NCBI GenBank assembly: GCA_034440635.1
Contig: JAOTON010001073.1
Span: forward strand, 62,001-126,000
Source: Lepas anatifera
Lineage: Eukaryota; Arthropoda; Thecostraca; Lepadidae
DNA: 64,000 nt
Reading direction: 5' to 3'
Shown here: positions 1-12,571 of the stretch, piece by piece
How positions within the stretch are numbered: position 1 is the first letter of the stretch
Layout of the letters: each line of letters starts with the position of its first letter
Notes under the pieces: generated by a model
What the model saw: only the letters and a program-made list of their open reading frames with translations
Databases searched by the model: none
Told to the model about the DNA's origin: nothing
Made by a program: the position numbers and the translations under genes

Positions 1-1245
1 AGCCTCAGCATAAAGTAGCGCACCCAATGGGTCCCAAGGGGTGCTCTGGTGCCTTCGTTATGGACCTGACCTCAAAATGGATGTCCGCCCCATATTTTTA
101 TTTACAAAATCTTTCGAATGGTGTATAGAAACTCTATCTTACTCCTCTAGAAGCCGAGGTGTTGGTGTTTAGGGCGGGTGTGAAGCCGTGGTATTCCCGG
201 CTTTTGCCAACCTTATTTTGAGAACCAACATTGCTTTACATCGGTTTAGGAATGACATCATAACTCAGTGACCTGACCTTGGACCTTTAAATTTCGTCAA
301 GACGTATCAAATTGATGTTGGTTCGCACTTGCCACGCGGCATTGCGCTAAGTCGAGCAGTTTTTCTCCCATCGTGAAAAATATTAACGGGGGGTAGAATC
401 AACCCCTTGGCAAAATGAGGGTTAAGAGGAAAAACGAAATGTGGTGTTTGCTTGAGCCGCCTGATGGAAAGCTTCAATTTGAAGCCAAAATCATTGCTCT
501 ATCATTATTATTTATTGAGCTATGAATTTCGTCCCGTTTTTCCAGGCCTCCTGCATCGCTGTGCTATGGTTTGATCACCTCACCCTCGCAACTGATGGCC
601 TTTTTCAGGGAGACCACATACAGATTCGGACGTGGGTTGATCCAAACTCTACTCGACATCCCCACCAGCAACGCTCCGCTGAATACTTATCCGATACTGA
701 ACTTGTGTGTGCGTGTGCTTTTAGGGCGCTTCAGCATCTAGGCTATATCGCTCCCCGACACTGAACAAAAGACAGGGCGCGGCACATATTTCGAGTTAGC
801 GTGCCAAGAACGGTCTGATGTAAGATGAGACGATGTCGCGGACTTTTTCTTTACGATTTACCACTTTAAAATCGTCCGCTGCGAAGTTGCATGGCAAGAC
901 GCAGCTCTCAGGCTGTGTTCGACTTGGATCTACTAGAAATAGTAAAGAAGACTACAGGCAAACGTTAAATATTACCTCTGGAATTTTGCGGTCCCTGCTG
1001 ACGAACCAATGGCTCCTCGCCAGTATGAAGGGAATGCGTTGACCCCTGGCCAAAGACCTTCAGTGAGAGCGGCCCACACTATATTTCTGATAGCTTGAGC
1101 GTCACATTCACCTCCACGGTAGCTGTTTCTGATTGATAACTAGTCCTGGTAAGTATTATACTTCCCAAACCCTTTTTCTGGAGTTGTGAATACTTTTAAT
1201 TGTGGTCAAAGGCATCCATCCATTGTTAAACACCATTTAGCGTAC
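1..1245. other. Gene-free repeat-derived stretch
   Basis: No coding exon was recognised. The first 300 bases contain scattered TGACCT hexamers and a segment resembling the inside of the TTAA element at 1,246-2,418 (compare 60-130 with 2,100-2,170). This suggests a degraded copy. The short ORFs here lack domain-like composition. Confidence 0.5.
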
Positions 1246-2418
1246 TTAACCTTCGCCCGGGTGGGGGTCTTTTAGACCCCCTCCTTTTCCGAATCGCACA
1301 AAAAAACGGCGGCGCGCAGCGCCGCTAAACTTGGTCTAGCTGTTCCTCCATCACTTTTACATCTTTCCTGAAAATTTTAGCTCAAGGTCATATCAGCTCA
1401 GGTCACCAGGCCAAGTGAAGTGACCTCACCTACAAAAATGCTTAGGGCCGCATAACTAAAATAAGGGTTAATCGATCAAGTTGAAACTCATACCACATAT
1501 TGGGCCCACCAGGAGCTACAAAATTTGTTCCGGGATTTTCTATATTGGTGACCTAAGGTCATATGCAGAGCATGGCCTCCCCATTGTAAATACATGGGGA
1601 AAATCACGAAATGAGCTTTTCTCAGTAAGTATGGATGGAATCAACCTCAAACATCGGTTACGACTTGCTCTTAGCCCATTTCTGAAGTTGATGCCAAAAA
1701 TTTTGGCTTGTGACCTTTTAAAGGTCACCTTAGGTCAAATAAGCATTTTTTTGTGTTTTACTCTATAAAGTTTGAATTAACTAAGATGGAACTTTTATTT
1801 TGTCACCAAAGTGTTTGTATAGTTACTGCAAGTCAAATGATATACATCATGACTATACCAGGTCAAGTTGGGTCAGACCGTTGACCTGGGTCAGGTCAAA
1901 TTCTTAAATTTGACCTGGCATAGCAATATTATATATCATTCGATTCGTATTGACGAGAGGATTGCAATGGTGCATCACCTATGGCTGTATCTTGTTTGGT
2001 TTCGAAGTTATTAGCGAAAAAGGAAACGCCCTTATGCATGGGTGGCTATGGACATTCCCAAGAATATGCCCAATGTTCAGTGACCTGTAGCTCCCTAGGC
2101 TTTGACCTGACACGAAAATGAATGTCACTGTAGTGAAAGAGCAACTCAAGAGCTTTCGAATGCTGTTGAAAACTTTTCTCAAGATATAAGTGGTTTTCTT
2201 AGTACTCATATTAGCGTTTTGCCTATTTTGACCTCTGGTGACTTGTTTGCCTTACAAGAAAAATGACCGAAGTATTTTCGATACCATTTTTGAAGAGCTT
2301 TCGATTGCCGTTTTGCACTTTTTTCTAGCTGTATTAGTTTTTGAGATCGTGGGGGTCTTTTTTAGCCCCCGCCACCATGGCGAAGGTGGCTCGTACCCGC
2401 CACCGGGGCAAGGGTTAA
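1246..2418. mobile_element. TTAA-flanked non-autonomous DNA transposon, family A
   Basis: TTAA copies lie at 1,246-1,249 and 2,415-2,418. The left end reads CCTTCGCCCGGGTGGGGG and the right end, inverted, reads CCCTTGCCCCGGTGGCGGG, so the ends are imperfect terminal inverted repeats. A palindrome GGGGGTCTTTTAGACCCCC sits just inside the left end (1,263-1,281), and a decayed version (GGGGGTCTTTTTTAGCCCCC) near the right end. The interior has many AGGTCA/TGACCT hexamers and no transposase ORF. A TTAA target site with CC-starting ends is the piggyBac-superfamily signature; membership is inferred from the ends only. Confidence 0.7.
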
Positions 2419-2746
2419 GAGGGGACCCTCCAGAATGGATCACCTTTGGAAGCAGGACAATCAAGTCAGTGAATAGGGTGTCTCAATGAATGTTCAGTCC
2501 TGTACCTACAGAATGTAGACTATCCAGTAGCACTCAGGCTCAGACCGATCCCAATATGCGTGGGGGCTTTGTTCCGGTTTTCCACTGTAGTTGTCCCGCC
2601 AATTTCGTGCAGAAGTCTTTGGGACCATATATGAATACATCGTGAAGAAAAGTAGCATCCTATGCAATCGCTGGTTGGGGTGCAATGCTTTCTCTGGTGT
2701 ATAATGGCTGAAGCCTTTACGAGTGCTGGCTGAATAGTGTCTGGTT
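2419..2746. other. Spacer between TTAA elements
   Basis: Unique-looking sequence between elements A and B. The ORFs on both strands have no recognisable content. No exon signals were found. Confidence 0.4.
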
Positions 2747-3740
2747 TTAACCCGCGCCCCACCGGGGTCCGGCGCCACCTTCGCCCCACCGGGGGGCCAT
2801 CGATGGCCCCCTCTAACTCCGAAATATGGGCGTTAGCGCAAATCTGCAAGTGCAATGAAAGCTTGCGTGAATTCAGTAAGAAATTACTTCGCATGTTTTA
2901 GTGCTCAGGTCAATGGTTTGACCTCCAGAGGTCAAATTAGGTCAAGTTAGGCTATTTTCACTCAATTATGCAATGATTAAGCAAACTGGGCATAACTCTT
3001 ATGTCATTAGAGCTATTGAGGCCTGGTAAAGTACATTTCATAGCAAATTGCCAGTACTTTTCGCTATGTGGAACGTAAAGACCTCCCGCCAGTGGTTTGA
3101 CCACCGGAGGTCACCTCGTGACCTAATATGACCTGAGGTCACGAAAGGTCAAAAGTGACCTTGCCATATATCAAATGAAAGCCAGTGACAAGACAAATAC
3201 GATGGTGTTTTTTCACCGCTCTAGCTCAATTAGGTCAAAGTTATTGTCAAAATACTGTTTTTGACCTCTGGTGACCTTGGATGACCTTGGAAAAGTCAAA
3301 GGGCAAATATGACCCCTGGGATCCGTGAAGGGTGTCCAAAACGTTGTTCTGAGCAGTCTGAGTATTTGCAATCATTTTTGTGGTTTTATATCTGAAATAG
3401 CTTTTCCCCATGCTTTTCAATGGGAGAGGTCGCCTCGTGACCTGACCTCAGTGCACGAAATCGAAAATCCCGGATATACACCTTGTAGACCCTGGAGGGA
3501 TCATGAAGTGTAGGAGTTTCAAATCGATCGACTTTGAAATGTGCTCTTACAGAGCTCTAAAGTGAAGTGAGGTGACCTTGGTTGACCTCGTCTGGTGCCT
3601 GACCTTGGGTGCCCGGGGTAAAATTTCAGGGATGATGGGAAATGATGCAGTGAGAGGTAGGTCCTCAACCGCGGTGCTGCGCCTCGTTTTTCTGCTATCC
3701 CGGAAAACCTTGGGGGCCATCGATGGCCCCGGTGGGTTAA
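2747..3740. mobile_element. TTAA-flanked non-autonomous DNA transposon, family B copy 1
   Basis: TTAA copies are at 2,747-2,750 and 3,737-3,740. The left end begins CCCGCGCCCCACCGGGG and the right end, inverted, begins CCCACCGGGGCCATCGATGG. The sequence matches the fuller copy at 46,942-47,973 over its length, apart from short indels. The palindrome around CCATCGATGG lies just inside both ends. The interior carries AGGTCA/TGACCT arrays, including TGACCTCCAGAGGTCA and two hexamers 4 bp apart in direct orientation. No transposase is encoded, so it is a MITE-like derivative, piggyBac-like by its TTAA site. Confidence 0.82.
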
Positions 3741-3995
3741 GTTGTGTGCTCTCGTACCAAGAAGCAGTCTCCTGAACAATACAGACATCAACAGTTCTCA
3801 TAATCATGGCAGACCTAAGCCCGAAAGCCAAAACATACCATCATTCCGAAACGGCCAAATCTACATCCTTAAAAACCTACAACCGTGTCAGAAAAAAACT
3901 CGAGTTTAAGTGTCCATTAAGCTGCTTATCAATTATTTTAAATGATATTTGGGAATTCCAGAATCGAAAGCGCGGCCTAACCTTTCAGCTCTCAG

Positions 3996-4975
3996 TTAAC
4001 ACGCGCCCCGCTGGGGTCCCTGGCATGACGCGCCCCACTGGGAGAGGGGCGTTTTTCGCCCCCCCACCGTTCGAAATCTCTTGACGAGACGAGGAGAAAT
4101 TATAAAAAGTATTTTTATGTCAGGTCAATATTTAGGTCAGCAAATGTCAAAAAAAGTTCCATAGGCTTAAAACCAGGGCGGTGTACGTTTACCCCTCTAG
4201 ATCCTTAGGTACTTAGTGAAGCTAGAGCAAATATGTATGAATCATTGGATTCCTCTCATCGTGGCGCATCGAATGATGTATAATATGACCTTACTAGGCC
4301 AAATTTTGAAACTGATCTAACATCGAGCTAGGTCAAGGTCAAATGGTGACCTGGTATGGTTATGTTGCATATCAATCGACTCCCCGTGACACTATAAGCA
4401 CAATGCAAGCAAGATGTGACCTTTACCTCAATTCAGTAAGAAGTTATTGACAAAACAATCGCTGTATGTTCCTGTGATCTGACATGACCTTTGAGAGGTC
4501 AGATGGTCAAAAACTCAACTTAAAGGTCAAGATTGTGGCAAGAATACACGGTTTGAGAATTTTCGGCTTTATCTATCCAGTTTTTACTGAAAAAAGCCCT
4601 TTCTATTTTTCACCTTAAACTTACAATGGGGTGACCAAAAAATTGACCCCACCTTAGGTCAACAGCATCAAAATTCCGAGATAGCAGATTTGTAAACCCT
4701 AATGACCTTATCATATGGTGAATGTTTGAAACTGATCAGTCGACAGATGTTCCCTAGGCACTGCTTCAAACTCGTGATTTTAGGTTTTGAGGTCGGGTCA
4801 CTTGACCTTGAATAGCTCCTTGACCTGACATGACCTGACCTCAAAAACTTGGTCAGATGCGTAAAATTGATCAGGGATAATATACTGTAAGTTTCGTTGT
4901 TCTCCACCTCTTAGTTTTGCGTATCTGGGAAAAGCCAGGAGGGGGATGTCGCCCCCCCAGCGGGGCGCGCCTTAA
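3996..4975. mobile_element. TTAA-flanked non-autonomous DNA transposon, family C copy 1
   Basis: TTAA copies are at 3,996-3,999 and 4,972-4,975. The left end is CACGCGCCCCGCTGGGG and the right end, inverted, is GGCGCGCCCCGCTGGGG, so the terminal repeats are nearly perfect. G/C hairpins lie just inside each end (GGGGCGTTTTTCGCCCC on the left, GGGGGATGTCGCCCCC on the right). The interior has AGGTCA/TGACCT hexamers. Shorter copies lie at about 21.5-21.9 kb (same orientation, left end missing) and 31.4-32.1 kb (opposite orientation). Confidence 0.8.
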
Positions 4976-6807
4976 GTTTCACGAAAATTTTTTATAAATT
5001 TTGTTGTTGTTTGTCGGTGCCGGGTGGTCTACTAAGTCTAGGGACTTGCCGGACCCCGACCCCACCCCGACGGCAACTCCCTATGGGGGTATTTAGAGCA
5101 AGTTTAACGTCCAGCGGGCGGCCGCCGCGGTCCTTTGTGTTGGCGCCTGTCGCGGGTAACTACTGGCGCCGGGCGGGGCCGATCCAGCCTGGCGCGCGTG
5201 GCGGGGGGCCTCACTGGCTACCGCGTTGACATTGATCATATTAGGGTCATCGGTAGTATCATCCTTTCGTCAAGCCCGACCGAATGGTATAGGTAGCTTA
5301 TCCCCTTCACATGCAACATCCTAAAATTGACCTGACCTAGCTTACGGCCAGTTCAAAGATACCATGAACGCATATCTTAGCGTATTCTAGCATACGCGTA
5401 TCTAACGAACCGCAGGCGCAAGTCAAACACCATGACGCCAAAATAAACGCTCTAGTTCCCGATCCTGTTGAGCTACCGAACTTAAATCAATTTTCCCACA
5501 CATTCCTAACGTAGGTTATGGCCTTGACTTGACCCCAGATCGTCGGTATAAAAATTCAGGTACCACAAATTGTTGCACTCGGTGATCTTATTATGAGATG
5601 GGCATCTGAAATCGATTGTTTTATTGCTGCACCTCAACATTTGTTAGGCCACCTGACCTCATTTGATCTGGACCTAAAGTTTTGTCAGACGTGACCAGGT
5701 AACAGGCATACCAGGTGCGGCGGTGCTGAGCACCACTGTATTTTGGCTGCTTATGAAAAATCTTAGGGTGGAAGTATCCACCCCGTACCGACATGGGCCA
5801 AGGTCCATGGCTTAGGAGCCCTTCGTGTCTGCACTTCTTTCGTTTGGTGAAAATATACAATAGAGATCCCGCATTATACAATCCGGGTTTTCCAACACAG
5901 ACAATGTCGATGAACTTGGCTGACTTCGGCCACTGAGAAGGTAAATATTGGGAGAAGTTGTTGGGGTTTAAAGGACGCACCAACTGGAAAGATTACACGG
6001 CCCTGCCAACTCCAGCCTGTTTGATTTTGGGGATGATGTATTTGTTCAAAAGCCCGCCAAGCCCTGAACCCGAGACGTGGGGCTTAAGAGGGCACAGGTT
6101 CCGGGTTCAAGGCCTTGTGCCATTGAGTACACAGTTTGATACGGCCTAATATGCAGAGTTTGGTCTGTGATCAGCCAGCACGCTGACGTTCCAATTCCTC
6201 GAGGGCATCTCAGCCTGCTGAGCTTGCGAAGAGGAAGACCTCTGGTAGCGTACGAGCAGGTGGGGAGCTGAGGTAGCGGACGCGTACCACAGCCGATCAG
6301 GCACTCGCATGGTATGTGGTCCATAACTAAGGCGTTTTCATAAAGGCCATCTCAAGACGAGTTGTTAAGACGTGTAACGTTTCGTCCATCCAACCATTGC
6401 AGATGCTCGCAGGTAGCACAGAGGCGCCTATTATTTGGAGCCCTGGCAGCTCCAATAGCCCAACTGGCAGATCAGGGAAACGTCGCCCCGAGATTTAGGG
6501 ACTCGACTCAGGGTTTTCGCATTCTACTCATATTACCTGCGTGAACCTACGTAAATGTGTATTGAAGTGCGTGCTCGTTAATGTTTTCAGAGAGCCAATG
6601 TGATCAAAATTGGACTCCCTCCTCATTGCCAGTCAAGAGCCCGTCCCAGTAGTGAAAATTCAATGGCGACGTCCATGCCCTTACCCACTGTTTGACTTTT
6701 ATATTACGTGTACGCATTAATAAGAGACAACTTGCTGCCTCCAATGCATATAATTAATTTCATACTGAGTTCTCGCATAGGCTGCTGCAGGTAGGGTGCC
6801 ATAAGCC
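4976..6807. other. No gene recognised
   Basis: A GC-rich patch at 5,010-5,230 and mixed sequence beyond it. A B-box-like string (GGGTTCAAGGCC) near 6,100 lacks a matching A box. No conserved exon was found on either strand. Confidence 0.45.
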
Positions 6808-7198
6808 GCAGTGTTGTGGTAATGACCACGGACCCTAAAAAGATGATAAACCAGAAGACAGTAAAAGCGTTAAGACTTAAAACCCACCCCGCGGAAAAAT
6901 GGCCATAACAGCTACAATCTAAGACGAAGACAGCCCAAAAAGGCAAAAAATGCCGAAGCTCAGAATCTAGAACGCCTAAACCGTAAAAAAATCCCGAAAA
7001 GACTAAGACAAGGTAAGAGATAAAGAGCATGGATGGGGCAAACGCAACGTTTCGGTCCATGACTGTCGTCAGGCGAGGAGTCACTCCTCGCCTGACGACG
7101 GTCTTTTGGCCGACGGGTTTTTAAGTCTTTTAGCGTTTTTACTGTCTTCTGCTTTATCATCTTTTTCGGGTCCCAGGTCATTCCCACAACAATCATTG
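6808..7198. repeat. Nested inverted repeat (foldback-like structure)
   Basis: The outer arms at about 6,808-6,890 and 7,113-7,198 are inverted copies of each other; both contain GATGATAAA, CAGAAGACAGTAAAA and AAGACTTAAAA. Between them, 7,065-7,081 (GTCGTCAGGCGAGGAGT) pairs perfectly with 7,083-7,099 across a single base. Next to the palindrome, on the minus strand, CTGACGA is followed by GGACCGAAACG. That resembles the core of Penelope-type hammerhead motifs, but the other helices do not form. The origin could be a retroelement end duplicated head to head. Confidence 0.75.
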
Positions 7199-9654
7199 AT
7201 GTCTTTGGACAACCACCAGAACTAGAAGCAAGATTGTGACGTATGCTTGTCATCCAATGAGCAAGGCATGTAGGATAAGTTGCATACTTGAACAATTCGT
7301 AAGTACTGGAACACACAGGAGCAGGTACAGATACTGTAATACTTGAATCCGAGTTTGAGTAACCATGAACATTGATTACGAATCCCTAAAAGGGTCACAG
7401 TGCTAGTTTGGGAAATTTCCCATAAAAAGGCGTGATTTCTTGATGTTTGAAAAATTGTCCGGCCTGGGTATACCTTAAAAACGTCGAAGGACGGGCAAAG
7501 TCCAAAATATGACGTGGATCAGTCAGCGGTGGATCCGGGAATACCTCTCGGGAGGTGACTAGCTGAACTTGAGCCTCCCCGCCGGCAACAGCCTCTGGCA
7601 GTGCATCAACTAAAGGCACTCGGACATTGGGAGGCGCGTAGCCCCTTTTATCCGCCACTTTAATCAGCGCCCCCAGAATAGGCACCTGGAAGGCGATTCA
7701 TGAAAAGCTGACATGTAAGCTGTTAATTTGCGGATGTTTCGTCCATTCGCCGTCCGATGCTCCAGCTACTTCTGTTTGCAAAATATTGGCGAACGAGGAG
7801 GATATCCCTCTGGCACGCGTTGGCTCCCAGGTCCTCTCCAGTGCTATTGGTAACACATTTAGGTACAGGGCATGCATACATCCAACGCACATTTGTGATT
7901 CTTTTAACCTCGTCCATTCCCCTTGTAACATTTTTTTTACCCCGCCATCCCCGGTGGCGCGCCCGTCAAAGGCGCCATGCTTGGGTGTGGAAGGCCCCTG
8001 GATCAAGGCTGACCTGTGGCAGCCTTTTCCGCGGCCGCCTCCTACCCAGGAGATAGCGGTACACTGGGGAGAGCGCGCCGCAGCAGTAGGATCAACGCCG
8101 TGCCAGCCGACGTCTCTGTTTGTGGGTGCACGGGACTGATCGGTCTTTTAAGTGATCCACCGGTCCGGTCTCTCGCCCGCAGCCCTCATGTGAGGGCTCG
8201 GCCTGCGCCGGGCGCTGCGGCTTGGGGAGACTGGAGCAGCCTATGGCCGCCGAGTGCGGTGCCACTGACCGGCAAGGGTGCCGGAAAATGGAAACTCCCG
8301 CTCTGTGCATAGTATGAGTGCGTTGTATGAATGATACTAGCAATAACACAAAATGTTCCCGGGAAAGGGAACGCAAAAATATGAGAAAAACACATTTTTG
8401 ACCCCTGCGATACTGATGATTGGGGTTTTAGGACGCCTCAGCTGCTGAGGCTATATGTGCACTTCCCCTGCGAAACGCTTAACAACGCCGTGGCTGACTC
8501 CGCCACCCTCCTTTGCTTTCAGCAATTCACAGACTGCAGTTTACGCGACTGTTCCACCCTAAACAGTTGGCAGCCAAGCTCGGATGCAAAAGTCCAGCCC
8601 GCCGAATTCGTAGACAACTGCGTCCAACGAGACGGCGGCCGCGGATCAAGATCCTTCCTTCCAGGATAGTTGTGCGTTCCGATTATACGCACGCGTGCGT
8701 GCCGTTCGGAGTGGTTTTAATTGATGTGTGCGCCTGCGGAGTTTTAGGGTGCTGCTTAGACCACAGCCCGCTTCGAGGGTTGCGCGTCTGACTGGGTTTC
8801 CGAAACGACGATGAAGATCACATCAGTGGCGGCGCTTGAACATTATGACAGCCTAGGCACGATTGGTTTAGAGGTAAAGACGTCGCCCAGGTTTTTTACC
8901 TGATAGTGAACAGAGGCGGATGCAGCAAGTCGCCTGGAGAGGGCGGCAAGCTAAAGTCGATGAGCAAAAATAATATTTATATAAAAAATATATGTTGGGG
9001 ATTGTGGAAACGGTTATGTGGCAGTATATGAAGGTACAAGGCAAGATTCAAGAAGGATAGGTAGGTAGGTAAGTATGCCGGGAAGGACAAGGTACTCACC
9101 AGAGCTTCCCATTTCAAGGACGGCTTCGGCACTTCATTTTTTATGACGTCCAATTTCTCGCTGTACGTTCGATTTGTGAACGTATTTTTTAAATTTCATC
9201 CACCAGATTTTGTGCTATGACTCACGTTCTTCATAAGGGTTTCCCAAATTAAATTGTCCCGCACTAGAGAAGGCTAGAAATCCACGAATACAAGAAAGTC
9301 AACAAATGAGTCCGCTGTAATCAAGGTCCTAAGACGCGGCATCCCAAGTGGTAGCAGTTAAGGCAAGCCTGGGTTGCTGATTTTACGAGCCAGTACTCGG
9401 GTCCGAATGAATGAGGTATTGGAGATGTCAATCGGAAAGCACATGTTAGGTTTGCCACGGTCTTAGGCAGATTCAGCGAAACCACGAAGTGCCTAATATC
9501 ACCTTTGTTGACGGTAAAGCTTCGGACGTGGATTGTCAGAGATCCAAATTATCGGCTCTTTGATCCAGTGATCCGAAAAAGGAATATTCTCCGTAACTTA
9601 AACATGGAGTCGATTTGGATTTCTTCCGCATAAAATACATACCAACTTCGACAT
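7199..9654. other. No gene recognised; GC-rich middle
   Basis: A GC-rich block at about 7,950-8,320 has overlapping ORFs on both strands. One reading frame after a plausible acceptor near 8,180 is weakly tryptophan-rich, but no domain can be supported. GTTTTAGGACGC and GTTTTAGGGTGC motifs occur near 8,425 and 8,740. Confidence 0.4.
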
Positions 9655-10110
9655 TTAAAGGGAATGTGGCACCTTCGTCGAATTCTTGAATTTAGTGTAA
9701 TTAGGCGTACTTTTAGCCGAAAATAATGAAACCACTCAGGATTTCTCTGAAAAATGTACAATAAGCTCAATATTTTGATTTTTAAAATACTCCTATAGGA
9801 AAAAATAAGTATCAGCCTGTGGATGATGTCATGATCTGGCAACCACCACCATACTTGAAACGCTTCAAGGGCTTCAATTGGCTGATGCTCATTGTGACGC
9901 CAGCATACGTCGTCATACCAACAGCCATGACAACTATGGCCTGCTGCTAGGGGTACATGAGGGGTATATTGCAGGTAGGTTTTAGCTTTTTTCTACGGAA
10001 ACCTCGAGTTCCAAAACAAATGATAAATTGAGTACCAGGTTTTCCGACTTGCTTTACAACTTGGCTATCTCAGTTGAAATCACGTTATGAAGGTGCCACA
10101 TTCCCTTTAA
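9655..10110. mobile_element. TTAA-flanked MITE, family F copy 1
   Basis: TTAA at 9,655-9,658 and 10,107-10,110 encloses 448 bp. The left end is AGGGAATGTGGCACCTTC and the right end is its inverse. Copies lie at 56,231-56,683 (445 bp) and 25,418-25,791 (366 bp). It has no coding capacity and, unlike families A to D, no hexamer arrays. Confidence 0.82.
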
Positions 10111-10215
10111 AAGTGGCTAGGCAGTGCCTAATGTGCCTCTATGGAAGCGCCGCCACTGGATCACATGACGTCAACTTCATTCCTGCATGAAATACGGGTC
10201 GCGGGCAGGAACGTA

Positions 10216-10330
10216 GGAACGGGGGGGGCAGCTGCCCCCCAACTTTCATGATTCTTTACCATGAACCCATGGTGTTGACTGGAAAGAAATGACTTGAAAA
10301 TTCCCGCTGCCCCCCCCCAACTTTGAACAT
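10216..10330. repeat. Short interspersed repeat with G/C palindrome
   Basis: Starts with GGGGGGGGCAGCTGCCCCCC. It includes CCATGGTGTTGACTGG, which recurs as CTATGGTGTTGACTGG near 39,100, so two copies of the same dispersed repeat are present. Confidence 0.5.
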
Positions 10331-10812
10331 GGTTCCAACGCTCCTGGTTGCGGGATTCAGGTGGAAGGACCTAGACCAATATTCAACTCACATTACAGCG
10401 GCGTGGACGTATATAATTTACCACCCACTACTGCTGCCCCAAATCTCCCCTGTTTTCTGTATCGTTCGAATTTTTCCATATGTAATTCCGAAGCAGGTAT
10501 GGATTTTTTCGTCACACGTACCCCAGTTTCTAGGGCACCAGCAAATGATCTGTTCTACTATCCATTTTTCCCCGACATTTACTGCAGAGCGTTTCATCTC
10601 CACCTCTATCTAGTTGCATTTCGCTGAGACCCGGATGCCGCCGCTCCAGTTAAAACGCTGCTTAATTGGAGCATGCTCCGACACGGCCCGACGTCCTTCG
10701 GACGCACTCTTCCCGCCCCATGCACGGTTGGTAGTTCCGCCACCGGCAGAGGAAGTGTTGAGGAGGGTGGACAGCTCGACCCGAGATTTATGGGGAGTGT
10801 GGATTGCCGGAA

Positions 10813-11130
10813 CATGAAAACTAACCAGACCCAGGGCCCAATGCCACAAAGGGTAAATTTCCCCAAAATTGGCTTCGAACTGTTGACTTTCCTTGGTCTA
10901 GGTGTGCCAATTATGACGACTTCGGTCTTCGTCGGGTTAAGCTTCCGGCCACAACGTTGGAAGGATCTCGATAGAGTGATAAGGTCAGCTCCTAGTTCCA
11001 TTTTGAGGGTATCCAAGCCCTGTTCGTATAGTATCTCCGAATAGATCAGGAGAGTGTCATCTGCGTACGACATGATTCGGGATTGCTCAGAGATGTGAGT
11101 GTATAGTCGTTAGTGAACATGATGGTAAAA
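10813..11130 (-). pseudogene. Non-LTR retrotransposon reverse transcriptase fragment
   Basis: The minus strand encodes SRIMSYADDTLLIYSE, the catalytic YADD box of LINE reverse transcriptases. It is followed by a helical stretch and LNPTKTEVVIIGTPR, the usual downstream block. Upstream codons (THISEQ) continue the frame to a stop. The preceding FTNDYT block is in another frame, so there is a frameshift just before the YADD region. Only part of the RT palm is left, with no endonuclease or 5' region. A TTAA element (family D) starts at 11,139. The fragment is dead; the LINE clade was not assigned. Confidence 0.82.
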
Positions 11131-11138
11131 TGTGTGGA

Positions 11139-11737
11139 TTAACACGCGCACTGACGGGGTCTAGGCCACCCTTTCTTTGACGGGGGGTACCTCCACAAGA
11201 TCTCGAGAACCACGCTAGGTAGCGAAAAACGGTAAACGGCATTGGGTAGCCCATCCACTTTTCCATCGAAAATATCTGTACCATTTTTTGTCAGGTCATA
11301 TTTAAGGTCACTAGACGTCAAAACATGCCGTCATAAAGATGACATGTAAATGAAGGTTTTCGGTCATTAGGTACATCGGAACAAGTACTGATAGAGTAAA
11401 ACGAGTAGAGTAGATGTCATCTGACTGACCTTAGGTCACCGATATAAAAATACCAGAATATATTTTAAGAGAACTCGGTGGGCCCATTATGTGATATAAG
11501 TTTCAATCGGATAAGTTCAACCTGTTCCGACTTATGCTATCTTAAACTTGTTTGAGGTCGTCACTTGACCTGTACTGGTGACCTGACCTGAGATGACCTT
11601 ATCTTAAATTTTAACGAAAGTTGTAAAAATGATGAGAGAAAAGGTATGCACAGAACGGCAGCGCTACGCTCCGCAATTTTTATACTATCTCCGAAAAAAC
11701 CGAAGGGCGGGTACCCGCCCCCCGTCAATGCGCGTGC
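11139..11737. mobile_element. TTAA element, family D copy 1 (right TTAA lost)
   Basis: TTAA at 11,139-11,142 is followed by CACGCGCACTGACGGGG. The right end CCGTCAATGCGCGTG is followed by CCAA instead of TTAA. It matches 56,680-57,510. AGGTCA/TGACCT hexamers are present inside. The left part is shorter than in the other copy. Confidence 0.72.
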
Positions 11738-12571
11738 CAAAAAAAATCCGCACCTGGAAATGTTGGAGGAAAACTGTTCAACACAAAAATGTTCGTGCGG
11801 AGGAACAACGGGAACACACCAAACAATTGCACAAAAAATTGCATGTTAAAGGATTGTTGTTACATAACAAATCGTGAGAAAAACGCGTTGAATTTTTTAG
11901 TGAGACGATTCTCGAGTCTTACACTTCTTTTTCTGTGCATGTTCCTCACTATTCACTCACCGCGATACTCCCAGTATAGCACAAACAGCGCCACAATTCG
12001 CCTCGCAAACCGGCACAGAGCGAGGAATCTCTAAAATCGTTCTGCTGCATGAAAACTGAACATTTTGACCTCCACCAAACAGGCTACGTTCGGGCGCCTG
12101 AACTCAAGTCCCAAGTGTTCAAATCCATGTCCAGGGTGATAGCATTACCTCACAATTCTAAGCGTTGTGCGGGTATGGCTTGTATCCCCATCGCATGGAC
12201 GCGGTCACCATAGGGTGGGAGTCACTGCCCAAAACTGCCGTCCGAAAACCATTCTTTATGAGCTGAGTTCTGACAGAAATTAGAAACTTTATCGAGAACA
12301 TGAGCCGAAGTGGGAGGAGTCGACGGTGACCCCGCACCCTACGTTTCGGCCGGCGACAGCGTTCTACACTGCGCCGCATGACTGTTCTTAGTGGCGTTCA
12401 TTTAATGATAAGGACCATCTTCCCCAAGGCTGCTGTGGTTCTATGGTGCCCTAGCTTCCAGGGCTAGAGAGCTTAGCTTCCAGGCCTTCCTTAAGGCCAT
12501 TCCTCTGCGGCGCAGAAAGTGTAGCGTATGACATAGGTGTGAAAGGTCTGGATGTAAGATAACCCTCGTTA
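11738..12571. other. No gene recognised
   Basis: Mixed sequence. Short ORFs on both strands have no family resemblance. No splice-bounded conserved block was found. Confidence 0.4.

Noticed and set aside
7020..7105. Working hammerhead ribozyme at the 7-kb palindrome
   Set aside because: CTGACGA and GAAAC are present, but helix I and helix III partners and the cleavage triplet are not in place.
8160..8310. Possible exon after the acceptor CTCTCGCCCGCAG with a tryptophan-rich frame (WGDWSSLWPP), vaguely like a thrombospondin type 1 repeat
   Set aside because: The cysteines and the CSxxCG pattern are missing, and another frame is equally open. GC-rich chance reading is more likely.
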